Below are positions 56,247-64,000 of a stretch of 64,000 nt of DNA, in pieces; positions within the stretch are counted from its first letter, which is position 1, and every line of letters begins with the position of its first letter. The stretch lies in contig JAWPMR010000001.1 in assembly GCA_033344815.1 (NCBI GenBank), positions 1,598,136 to 1,662,135 on the forward strand, given 5' to 3'. Both the position numbers and the translations under genes were made by a program. Below the pieces are notes generated by a model that saw nothing but the letters and a program-made list of their open reading frames with translations, did not search any database and had not been told where the DNA came from. Source of the stretch: Paracoccaceae bacterium. Its GTDB lineage: Bacteria; Pseudomonadota; Alphaproteobacteria; Rhodobacterales; Rhodobacteraceae.

Positions 56247-58646
56247 ATGATCGCAACGATCAAGAAGCACATGCCAAAGGATCCGGATCACATTGTTTCG
56301 CCCCCCCGCGGGCGAGATCACCGCATCGACGCGCTCGTAGGGTTTCTGGACCAGCGCCTCGACATGCTGGTGGAAAAGTCCATAGAAATCGCAAAATCAA
56401 ACGGCTACGCACCCTTTACCACAACCATTCGTGCAGCTTGGGTTCAAGCCATCTTAAGTGTTACCGAGAGTCTGGGGAAATACATCCGCAGCAGCGTTGA
56501 TACACCCCATGGGCCACTTGCCACACTTGATTATGCAGCGGATCCCCGCTTTGCCCGAATGCGGCTGATTGCAAGGCAACACCGGTCCAATGGCATCACT
56601 TTGCAGATGTATGTTGGTTTGTTCAAACATTTCCGTAACCTCTATTTAAGTGAGCTTGCTCGATTGCCAGGCGGTATCAGCGCCGAGGAAACTGCGCGGG
56701 TGCGTGACTTCTTTGATGAAACGGAACTAAGCATAGCCGCCGATTGGAACGCCAAGGGAGACAATCAAAGGCTGCGCGAACTGCAAGACCGCACACGGGC
56801 CATAACCTTGGACAAGGACCTCTATTTTGCGGTCTTTGAAAGCCTGCAAAACCCGGCTTTCCTTTTAGATCGGGTCCAGAATCTCGTAAATGCGAACCAG
56901 GCCTCTGCCGAACTGTTTCTGGGACGCGATGCTCAGGCCGGCGACATTATCTACTTGCGTTCAATGCGGCTCAGAAAAAGCTCCCTGCAAAACGTGATCA
57001 ACCAGATCATGGAAGCTGCGCAATCATCAGAACAGCCGATTTGGCTGGAAACCCTGGAGGGTCTGCGCTGTTTCGACGTGCGCACCCGCGGGTTGCACGA
57101 TGCCGTCGAAAACACCGCTCTGGGGCACGTCGTTTTGCTCAACGACGTTACAGCTCACCATCGCCGCGCCGAAGAAGCTCAGCAATCCGAGCAAGGCATG
57201 TCAAGGTTTCTGGCAACAATGAGCCACGAGATCCGGACACCGCTCCACAGTGTGCTGGGGGCTGCGGAACTGTTGCGAACTGCGGATCATGCTAATGGCG
57301 AGACATATCTCGACGTGATTGAAGGAGCGGGCAAAGCTCTTTTACAGACGCTGAGCAATGTGCTGCACTATTCGAAGTTTGAAAACGAAGCGCCCTTGCC
57401 GCGACCGATTTCGATAGACTTGAACGAAGAAATACGGACGTTTGAACGCAACGCCGTTGTTGGAGGCAATACTCTCAAGAGCCGCCTAAGCTTTGATATT
57501 GCGAAGGATGTTCCGAAATCTGTCTATATCGACTGGGGCATGACGCAGCAAATCTTGAGCAATCTGGTGTCAAATTCGCTGAGAGCGGACAACGGCGACG
57601 GTGTTGTTGTGTCAGTCCAACGGGTCGAAGCGTCTGATAACGCTTATGTACTGCGCTTTGAGGTGCGTGACCAAGGAACAGGTATCCCGGAAACGGCGGC
57701 AGCTGCGTTTTTTCGTCCTTTCGCGCAAACGACCGCGCGCGATACCGCCGGCGGCGGTTCAGGACTGGGCCTCGCGATCGCGCGCCACTTGACCGACGCC
57801 ATGGGTGGTCAGATCGGATATGACAACCTGGAGTCGGGCACTGTCGTTTGGTTCGAAATCCCTTTCAAGCCATGCAGATTGCGAGAGTCGCGTGTTCTGC
57901 ACAAGTCCGACCCTTCCGAATTAGCAATGAACGGCGTGAATTCCTGCTTGCTGGTTGACGACGATCCCATCGGCGTGATCGTCACGGCACGCCAACTGGA
58001 GCGTCTCAGTCTGTCGGTTACAAGGGCCGCCTCGGTAAAAGAAGCAAAACAACAGGCTGCTGAGGCAACATTCGATATTTTCATTGTTGACTATTTGTTG
58101 CCCGACGGTGACGGCCCCGGGCTGGTCAAAGACCTGAAACGGCACGGCAACGGTCGCGCCAAATTCTTGGCGCTGACTGCCAACGTCGAGGCGCTTGCGG
58201 GATGCACCAACGATTTTGATGAAGTGCTCGCCAAACCAGTTGGACAGGTGCACCTTTCCGCGGCCATATTCGGATCGGGGTCTCGCGTACTCCCTTCCGA
58301 GGAGAGCATGCGGGCCGGTTTTGATGGACTCTGGGGGCTATCGCCGAAAACCGTTACCGCGATGATCAACACGTTTTCCTCCTCTTGGGAAGATTTCCGG
58401 GCACAAATGCAGACTGAAAGCCCTGCATTTTCAAAACATGATTTGGCGCTGATGTCGCACAGACTTGCCGGTAGTTGCGCAATCATGGGTATCGTCGAAT
58501 TGGAAGCTGGGCTTCGCCGGCTTGAGTCGCAATGTCTCAGCGAGACAGACACAATCAATCTGGCCGACTTTGTGCCTGAGCTTGACAGGGACCTCGCGGA
58601 CCTGGCGTCTTGGCGGCGGTTGAACACCGCATGGCCCACCGAATGA
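56247..58646 (+). CDS. Hybrid sensor histidine kinase (TorS-like; PAS-HK-REC-HPt)
   Basis: This 799-aa cytoplasmic protein has no transmembrane segment visible. Residues 1-170 are a helical sensory region resembling RsbRD-type/globin-like N-termini (AAWVQAILSVTESLGKYIRS). Then come a PAS-like domain, HisKA with SHEIRTPLHS (His327), an ATPase domain with GTGIP and GGGSGLGLAIARH, a receiver (Asp615 in DYLLPDGDG) and an HPt domain (His738 in SHRLAGSC). The full phosphorelay ends in the next gene, which overlaps by ATGA. GGGAGG touches the ATG, so the start may differ slightly. It is divergent from the molybdoenzyme operon, its likely target. Confidence 0.88.
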   Translation: MIATIKKHMPKDPDHIVSPPRGRDHRIDALVGFLDQRLDMLVEKSIEIAKSNGYAPFTTTIRAAWVQAILSVTESLGKYIRSSVDTPHGPLATLDYAADPRFARMRLIARQHRSNGITLQMYVGLFKHFRNLYLSELARLPGGISAEETARVRDFFDETELSIAADWNAKGDNQRLRELQDRTRAITLDKDLYFAVFESLQNPAFLLDRVQNLVNANQASAELFLGRDAQAGDIIYLRSMRLRKSSLQNVINQIMEAAQSSEQPIWLETLEGLRCFDVRTRGLHDAVENTALGHVVLLNDVTAHHRRAEEAQQSEQGMSRFLATMSHEIRTPLHSVLGAAELLRTADHANGETYLDVIEGAGKALLQTLSNVLHYSKFENEAPLPRPISIDLNEEIRTFERNAVVGGNTLKSRLSFDIAKDVPKSVYIDWGMTQQILSNLVSNSLRADNGDGVVVSVQRVEASDNAYVLRFEVRDQGTGIPETAAAAFFRPFAQTTARDTAGGGSGLGLAIARHLTDAMGGQIGYDNLESGTVVWFEIPFKPCRLRESRVLHKSDPSELAMNGVNSCLLVDDDPIGVIVTARQLERLSLSVTRAASVKEAKQQAAEATFDIFIVDYLLPDGDGPGLVKDLKRHGNGRAKFLALTANVEALAGCTNDFDEVLAKPVGQVHLSAAIFGSGSRVLPSEESMRAGFDGLWGLSPKTVTAMINTFSSSWEDFRAQMQTESPAFSKHDLALMSHRLAGSCAIMGIVELEAGLRRLESQCLSETDTINLADFVPELDRDLADLASWRRLNTAWPTE

Positions 58647-59374
58647 GCGAACTCTACCGCCATAAATCAAAGACGCATGATGCCATCAAAAGCGCCGTGC
58701 TTTGCATCGAGGATGATCCAATTGTTCAATTGATGCTGGACGATATCGTTGGCGTTGCGGGCGCGGATTGTTTTGTTGTCGGCACGGCGCGTGAGGCAGA
58801 AGAACATCTCTCCAACAGCACGTATGATCTGGTTTTATTGGACCGACAGTTACCAGACAGTGACGGGCTATTGCTCATTCAGTCCATCAAAGAAACCAGC
58901 GACTGCCCGATTATCGTCCTTAGCTCAATGAATGAAACGAGAGACAAGCTTCTTGGAATTGGCCTCGGTGCATCCGAATATGTGACCAAGCCCTTCAATC
59001 CATTGGAATTAAGCACGCGCATACGACAATTGTTGCACGCAAATTCCAGTTTGAACGCGGGAATCGATAAACGCGTTTTCAAAAGAGCGGGCATTCAATT
59101 TGATCCCGGCACGCGAAGTTTAAAATTCGGTGGCGGCGACCGGGTTTTTCTGGCACCGGCAGAAGCGCGGTTGCTCCATATCCTTATGTTGAACGAAGGA
59201 GAGGTTCAAACCAGGGATCAACTGTCCCAATTCGCGTGTGGGCGTGAATGGTCTCCGGGCGACAGGACTATTGATGTGTTGATAAACCGATTGCGCCGCC
59301 ACATACAGGCAACGTTCGCCGAGATTGTAACGGTCCATCGGACAGGTTACCTCCTTATTATTACTCAAGATTAA
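58643..59374 (+). CDS. OmpR/TorR-type response regulator
   Basis: About 243 aa. The receiver domain has IEDD (residues 22-25), phospho-acceptor Asp67 in LLDRQLPDSDG, and VTKPFNPLEL. The winged-helix output domain shows LAPAEARLLHILMLNEGEVQ, RTIDVLINRLRRHI and VHRTGYLL. ATG at 58643 overlaps the kinase stop (ATGA), so the pair is coupled. It receives phosphate from the kinase HPt domain and probably controls the divergent molybdoenzyme promoter. Confidence 0.9.
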   Translation: MSELYRHKSKTHDAIKSAVLCIEDDPIVQLMLDDIVGVAGADCFVVGTAREAEEHLSNSTYDLVLLDRQLPDSDGLLLIQSIKETSDCPIIVLSSMNETRDKLLGIGLGASEYVTKPFNPLELSTRIRQLLHANSSLNAGIDKRVFKRAGIQFDPGTRSLKFGGGDRVFLAPAEARLLHILMLNEGEVQTRDQLSQFACGREWSPGDRTIDVLINRLRRHIQATFAEIVTVHRTGYLLIITQD

Positions 59375-59743
59375 GCTTAGCGCGTCAGCCGAACTCAGCG
59401 ACAGCGGATCCAGTCGCGTATCTCACATAACGACACCGTTGGGTCTTGCGAAAGAGATCGGATCCACCGATTTCAGCACTGCACAGGGCGTTTCCAGTCG
59501 CGCACAGTACGGAATTTGGAAGATGCACAACACTAGAGTGCGTCCGGAATAGCTTTGGGATCGCCATCGCCCTTGTAGACGTGGCGCTGATAGGCTTACC
59601 GCCCATCGGACCCTTGTGATCGCTCGAGCTCGCGCTTGAGATGCGCCGTCCCGCCTCTGGAAACGTGCTGCTACCGTGATGGCGCATCTCTAAAACACCC
59701 TGTCAATAAAACGAGATGACCGTGTTCCGTAGCCAAGCCTGGG
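59375..59743. other. Spacer without recognised gene
   Basis: No coding or structural signal was found in these 370 bases after the response regulator. Confidence 0.4.
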
Positions 59744-60318
59744 TTATCCACGCGACAGAGTTGCGGAGATGTCTGCTTCGAGAGCGGACATATCTGTCAG
59801 TGTTGTTTCAGTATGGCGGGTCAATAAGCCACTGATCTGAGAACGCAACGTGGTAAAATTGGTCGCCAAGATCGCCTTACTTGTCCCACGCAATGCAACG
59901 GCGCCATACCGACGACCGCGTTCCATGACCTGGTTGGTTTTTGGCGATCCACCTTATTAATTTGAGCGACGATTAGGTTTTCGCATGCGGCGAGGTAGAC
60001 TGTTTCGCCTGTCTCCTAGGACAGATGCAGCAATGCCAATGCACTCATCTCACGCAGGTTCAAGCTATCGACGGAGTCGCGGCCAACCTGCCAAGTCTTG
60101 AGAATTGCCGCATTAGACTTGTCGGGACTGTGTTTCACATAACTGCTCGTGATCAGCGTTTGCAGCAGGCGAAAGGTATTCGATTTAGTGAAGCCCATCT
60201 CCTTGGAAAGCGCCGTAACGCCCTTGCCTTTTCGGGAGGCCGGCAGGTTTTCCAGAATCGCGAGGCCCTTGGACAGGGTGGATTCGATTGTCGGTTTTGT
60301 AGGTGCGTCTTTTGTCAT
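59744..60318 (-). pseudogene. IclR-family transcriptional regulator, decayed
   Basis: From ATG 60318 the - strand reads an IclR winged-helix domain: TIESTLSKGLAILENLPASR, VTALSKEMGFTKSNTFRLLQ then TLITSSYV. The frame stops at 60016, before the effector domain. A second piece (59926-59744) has RHTETTLTDMSALEADISAT followed by LSRG and then a stop, matching the middle of the IclR effector domain. The C-terminal part is not found. Both pieces are in the right order, so this is one broken gene. Confidence 0.68.
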
Positions 60319-61152
60319 CGGACAAGTTTTCTTCGCCCGAAACCTCCGCGGTGATCGAGGACAAAACCGGCGTACAAAAAGTGTTGTTTGCTTTGCCGGT
60401 TTGCGCAAGTTCAAAATGCGCATGCCGCATGGCGCATAAGTTCCGAAGCCAAAGCCATTGGCGTTCTAGCAGGGCGAAACGAGCAGATAAGGACAGGATA
60501 AGTAACAGCCTCCCCAATCCGTCCGTCGCCGCCGATGGCGGTCCTAAAAGTCGCTTTCTATAACTGGATAATAGTCGTGAAGCGGATCATCAACAGGTAC
60601 ACGAGCCTTGAGGTCTGCTGCATCGCGGGCAGGCCAATCATGCACTAACATTCAAAGTGCACCACTCAAGTGGCGCTGATCAATCGGATAAAGAGTACAG
60701 AGACTTAAGGAAAAAATGTCCAAGGAAAGCGATGTCGTTCCGAACGGCGGCGCAGTCATTTGAGCGGCACGCTTGGTGTCTTTCTCCACAATTCAATGCT
60801 CTTGAGTGTGTTCTTGGCCACTATTGGGCTTAGAATACGCTATTTGAGATTGAACTGCTGTTTCAGAGTGCCGTGATGCCTTCAACTCGGATGTTCGGAC
60901 GCGCGTGTTCAACGTGCTTTTTGGCCCCTTTGGAGCCACAGTTGCGGCTTGTGTCAGTGATCACTCAGGCATCATTCATCAGCTGATCTCACCGAACGTG
61001 GTTTGCGCAATCGCATGGAGAAAGTACGCAACTTCTTCAATCGATGTCGAGACCGGAATAGTCTAAAGTGTCATTGTCACATAAAAGCGCCTCGTTTGAG
61101 ATCCGCATGTTTTTCGAAGTCGTGTACATGGTAGACGCCCCTGCTAACCACG
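60319..61152. other. Spacer without recognised gene
   Basis: About 830 bases without convincing coding signal. A short stretch near 60990-61065 (+ strand, RNRMEKVRNFFNRC) is faintly similar to the end of IS5-type transposases but is too short to claim. Confidence 0.4.
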
Positions 61153-62412
61153 CTACTGCGATGTAAACCCTGCTGCTTTGAAATATCTGCTGAGGCAGCG
61201 CTGCACGTGTTGTTCTATCAAAGTGCGCGGGCACGTTGGCGTCTCGCCAAAGTCCAGCCCCATGAAAGCCTGAGAGACTAGAGTTTCTGGGATCGATTTG
61301 GATGTAAGTACGCCCAGCATCCGATCCAATGCAGAGGCAATCTCCGGGTTTGTCCAGTAGTAACGAATCCGATCACTGTAGCTGTAGACCTTCAGGATGT
61401 TGAGTTCTTCTTGGGTGCCACTGTAATACCCCTGCCAATAATCGGGCTTAGCACTCATTTGCTCATCAATAATATCTTTTATCCCCGAAGGCTGTGCATC
61501 GGTAAACTTTTCTTCAATGGAGGCCAAGGCCCAGACCGCCTCCCGAAAACGGAAGGTGAGTTCAGGGCCGACTTTGAGAAAGAAAAAATGGTTTTCGACC
61601 AGATCGCTCAGAGCTTTGGTAGATTGATAATCGGTCGAATGCGCCTCAAAGGTCAGTCTATCTTCGGACAGGATTGCCTCGCTCAATGGGCGCGCTTTTT
61701 CCGGCGCAAATGGGTAGATCGACGTATGTCCAAAGTCGACACCCGGCTGGGTAACAACAGAAACGATACGCGACCATGCGGCGTCTAAGCCCCGTGCAGC
61801 CCACGCATCGCGGTGCGTTTGAATCGTTTCGCGAAAACGCGCTACGGAAGTCACATCAAGCGAGTCTGGCTCCTCGGTTTCGCCGCCCGGAATGGGAACT
61901 TCAGTTCCGATGATGTAGATCAGTTCATCGGGCTGGAGCGCATGGGCTTCGGCGACCGCGCAAAGATCGGCCGCTCGTTCGGCGATTTGTGCGAAAGTTG
62001 GAGTGGGTTCGCCGCCACAAGCCATGCTGGTGTCGAGGTGAATTTTCTTGAACCCAGCCTGCACATAGGATTTCACCAACTCACGTGATTTATCCATGGC
62101 GATATCCAGCGGCTCCGCCTTCCAGACATTCGGGCCAAGGTGGTCACCACCCAGGATCAACTGGTCCATCGGAACGCCAGCCTTTGCAGCCATTTCACCA
62201 AGCCATGCGATGAAATCCGCCGCCGTCATTCCGGTGTAGCCACCATATTGATTGACCTGATTACAGGTGGCCTCGATCACGGTCGGGAAGCCGGTTTGTT
62301 TGGCATAAGACAGCACGGCACGCAAAACGTATTCGTTGGCCGTACAAAAACAAGGCAAACCTATGGCTTCGCCTGCGCGGTTGCGTGCAATCATGTCATG
62401 GACAGCGCTCAT
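61153..62412 (-). CDS. GatZ/KbaZ-family protein (tagatose-phosphate metabolism)
   Basis: This 419-aa protein matches the GatZ/KbaZ family (PF08013) throughout: GLPCFCTANEYVLRAVLSYA, EATCNQVNQYGGYTGMTAAD, ILGGDHLGPNVWK and TEVPIPGGE. Family members are described as the non-catalytic partner of class II tagatose-bisphosphate aldolase; in Agrobacterium a relative acts as D-tagatose-6-phosphate 4-epimerase beside a tagatose kinase. No aldolase subunit is present here, but a PfkB kinase is, so the epimerase role is the better guess. It starts one base after the kinase stop. Confidence 0.86.
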   Translation of the reverse strand: MSAVHDMIARNRAGEAIGLPCFCTANEYVLRAVLSYAKQTGFPTVIEATCNQVNQYGGYTGMTAADFIAWLGEMAAKAGVPMDQLILGGDHLGPNVWKAEPLDIAMDKSRELVKSYVQAGFKKIHLDTSMACGGEPTPTFAQIAERAADLCAVAEAHALQPDELIYIIGTEVPIPGGETEEPDSLDVTSVARFRETIQTHRDAWAARGLDAAWSRIVSVVTQPGVDFGHTSIYPFAPEKARPLSEAILSEDRLTFEAHSTDYQSTKALSDLVENHFFFLKVGPELTFRFREAVWALASIEEKFTDAQPSGIKDIIDEQMSAKPDYWQGYYSGTQEELNILKVYSYSDRIRYYWTNPEIASALDRMLGVLTSKSIPETLVSQAFMGLDFGETPTCPRTLIEQHVQRCLSRYFKAAGFTSQ

Positions 62413-62413
62413 G

Positions 62414-63364
62414 CTATGTTCTCGCCGTTTGAAGTTTCAGGAAAGCGGTGATCTCTGCCGGGCTGGAATTGCCTTCCATGGGACCACGTCGTGTTACAGC
62501 AAGAGCGCCAGCCGCATTGGCGCGCTCCCCCGCATCCTTGAGTGTTCCACCCAACGCCAGCAGAGAAATAAAAGTACCACCAAAACAATCGCCCGCCCCG
62601 GTTGGATCAATCTCTTCAACCGCGTGCCCAGCGTATTCGTGACGTTCGCTGCCACTTATGACTGTCGCACCGGCAGAACCGCGCTTGATGACAATAACTT
62701 CAGCCTTTGACGTCAACAATTGTTCGATTGCCTCCTCTTCTGACAGATCTGGAAACAAGAACTTCAGATCGCTGGTACTGGGCATGAGGTAAGTGCTCCG
62801 TTCGATTGTCTCGGTCAGCGCGATGCGGACTGCGCCGTCTCGCATAAGTTCCGGGCGTGCATTCGGGTCGCAGCAAATCTTGCCACCTGCTGCATCGACG
62901 CGGCGGAGCGTTTGCATGATCATGTCGCGCATCTTGGCGTTACCGAGCGATGCAGCAGACACGTGAAGGATCGTGTTCGCCGGATCCAAGAGCGTTTCCG
63001 GGACAACGAAATGATCGGACGCGGTGTTGGCCATATGAAATATGAAGTCGCGCGTTCCATCGTCATAATAAGACACGAACGCAACGCCGGTCGTGTGATT
63101 TGCGTGACGTGTGACGCCACTTGTTCCGACGCCATCGGCTTCCAGGCGACTCAATACGGATTGACCAAAACCATCCTTGCCAACGCCGCCGACCATTTCT
63201 GTCCGCGCGCCCATTCTGGCGGCCTGATCAAGGAAAATTGCAGGCGCGCCGCTGGGATACGGGCCTGAATAGTCACTAATCTTGCTCAATCCACAGTTTC
63301 TTTGGTGCGAGACAAACTCCACGAGTAGCTCTCCGATTGCCGCGATGGCGGGTGTTTTTCCCAT
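62414..63364 (-). CDS. PfkB-family sugar kinase, probably tagatose kinase
   Basis: About 316 aa. It has the PfkB N-terminal pattern (AAIGELLVEFVSH, then GGVGKDGFGQ) and the C-terminal signature IDPTGAGDCFGGTF with the catalytic Asp. ATG at 63364 is chosen because AAAGGA stands 9 bases before it; the same site touches the ATG at 63373. It shares an operon with the GatZ/KbaZ-family gene and diverges from a LacI regulator, which together suggests galactitol/tagatose use. The substrate is inferred from this context. Confidence 0.85.
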   Translation of the reverse strand: MGKTPAIAAIGELLVEFVSHQRNCGLSKISDYSGPYPSGAPAIFLDQAARMGARTEMVGGVGKDGFGQSVLSRLEADGVGTSGVTRHANHTTGVAFVSYYDDGTRDFIFHMANTASDHFVVPETLLDPANTILHVSAASLGNAKMRDMIMQTLRRVDAAGGKICCDPNARPELMRDGAVRIALTETIERSTYLMPSTSDLKFLFPDLSEEEAIEQLLTSKAEVIVIKRGSAGATVISGSERHEYAGHAVEEIDPTGAGDCFGGTFISLLALGGTLKDAGERANAAGALAVTRRGPMEGNSSPAEITAFLKLQTART

Positions 63365-63399
63365 AGGGTTCATCCTTTTCAAGGGAAGACTTAGGGAAT

Positions 63400-63420
63400 T
63401 TTTTTGCACATGTCAAAAAA
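63400..63420. promoter_or_regulatory. Candidate LacI-type operator
   Basis: TTTTTTG (63400-63406) and CAAAAAA (63414-63420) are perfect inverted arms around CACATGT, itself nearly symmetric. The site lies in the 114-base gap between the kinase and the divergent LacI-type regulator. Confidence 0.45.
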
Positions 63421-63478
63421 CGTGATATACACCTGCTGAACATTGCAGCTCCAAATGCAAGGCAACCGAGTTGGCCGC

Positions 63479-64000
63479 ATGAGTAAACCTAAGATCCACA
63501 CCATGAAAGAGCTTTCCAAGGTCATCGCAATCTCGCGACCGACCTTGGCCCGCTACTTTGAAGATGAGTCCAGCGTCTTGCCTTCAACAGCAAAAAAGAT
63601 CAAGGAGCGCTTGGGTGAAGTCGACTACGTCTACAACTTCCTTGCGACACGGCAGAACCGCAAGTCGACGGGGCTCGTTGGGGTCGTGATCCCATATTTT
63701 GAGGATCTATTCTTCGCGAGTTTGCTTGATTCCATTGAAGTCGCGGCGCGCGCAACTGGGCTTACAATCATCACTCAAAGTTCGCACGGAGACCCGGATC
63801 TGGAAGCGGAGGCAATCCGCAAGCTTAGGTCGATGAACGTCGATGGCGCAATCGTGGCGCCTCTTGGCAATGACGGCAATTATGCCACTTTTCGGGCAGC
63901 CAGTGAAGATTTTCCCATTGTTTTTGCAGATTCCTACCCAGATGGACACCTGCCTAACGCCGACTTTGTCGGCACAAACAATGCAAACAGCATCGGTCTC
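63479..64000 (+). CDS. LacI-family transcriptional regulator (3' end outside window)
   Basis: The first 174 residues are visible. The helix-turn-helix is TMKELSKVIAISRPTLARYF, followed by the hinge region (YNFLATRQNRKSTGLVGVV). The sugar-binding core begins with IPYFEDLFFASLLDSIEVAA and DGAIVAPLGNDGNYATF. It slightly departs from the LacI norm (ISRPTLARYFEDESSVLPST instead of the usual VSxxTVSRxLN). It is divergent from the sugar kinase operon and is presumably its repressor. Confidence 0.9.
   Translation, partial: MSKPKIHTMKELSKVIAISRPTLARYFEDESSVLPSTAKKIKERLGEVDYVYNFLATRQNRKSTGLVGVVIPYFEDLFFASLLDSIEVAARATGLTIITQSSHGDPDLEAEAIRKLRSMNVDGAIVAPLGNDGNYATFRAASEDFPIVFADSYPDGHLPNADFVGTNNANSIGL

Noticed and set aside
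60990-61065. Possible IS5-type transposase end (RNRMEKVRNFFNRC)
   Set aside because: Too short and the spacing of conserved residues does not fit well.

Overview
The window looks like chromosome of a Roseobacter-group alphaproteobacterium (Rhodobacterales). The basis is the protein style (LOV photoreceptor, serralysin-type RTX proteins, type II DMSO-reductase-family cluster, dipeptide ABC system), moderately high GC in core genes, and many decayed insertion sequences. The genus cannot be fixed from the sequence alone. No phage or CRISPR array was seen, and the only stable RNA gene found is one tRNA-Gly(TCC).

Region 1 (1-12121, + strand) is compact and core-like. It holds the end of an SPFH/GYF protein, an AT-rich GIY-YIG-like gene lodged before a zinc-ribbon membrane protein, a nitroreductase, dtd, glycerate 2-kinase, a CocE/NonD hydrolase, and a peptide-type ABC importer whose two ATPases are fused. 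Region 2 (12290-18375) holds a Tat-type thioredoxin-like protein, a LOV photoreceptor followed by an alkaline-phosphatase-superfamily enzyme, an acyl-CoA synthetase and an ABC exporter. tRNA-Gly follows at 19370.

Region 3 (19460-47700) is accessory DNA with long low-coding stretches and remnants of IS1182, IS3 (three different ones) and IS30 elements, plus possible integrase and dehydrogenase fragments. Embedded in it are a DUF1254/DUF1214 protein, two very large RTX proteins (2665 and 1339 aa) with homologous C-termini, and, on the - strand, a guanidine operon. That operon begins with a clear guanidine-I (ykkC) riboswitch, followed by a NitT/TauT-type ABC importer, a ureohydrolase that is probably a guanidine hydrolase, a His-rich protein and a 56-aa membrane peptide. 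The last two are candidates for metal (nickel) supply.

Region 4 (47824-59374) is a six-gene - strand operon for a periplasmic type II molybdoenzyme (alpha, beta, chaperone and gamma in the A-B-D-C order of dimethylsulfide dehydrogenase). It is extended by an NBP35/Mrp-type ATPase and a beta-propeller protein. A divergent hybrid histidine kinase and OmpR-type regulator probably control it through three GTTA/GTAA-type repeats in the shared promoter. Region 5 (59744-64000) has a decayed IclR regulator and a tagatose/galactitol-type sugar module: a GatZ/KbaZ-family protein and a PfkB kinase, with a divergent LacI regulator cut by the window end.

The most promising biology is the guanidine operon with its two unrecognised small His-containing proteins, then the extended molybdoenzyme operon and the paired RTX giants.
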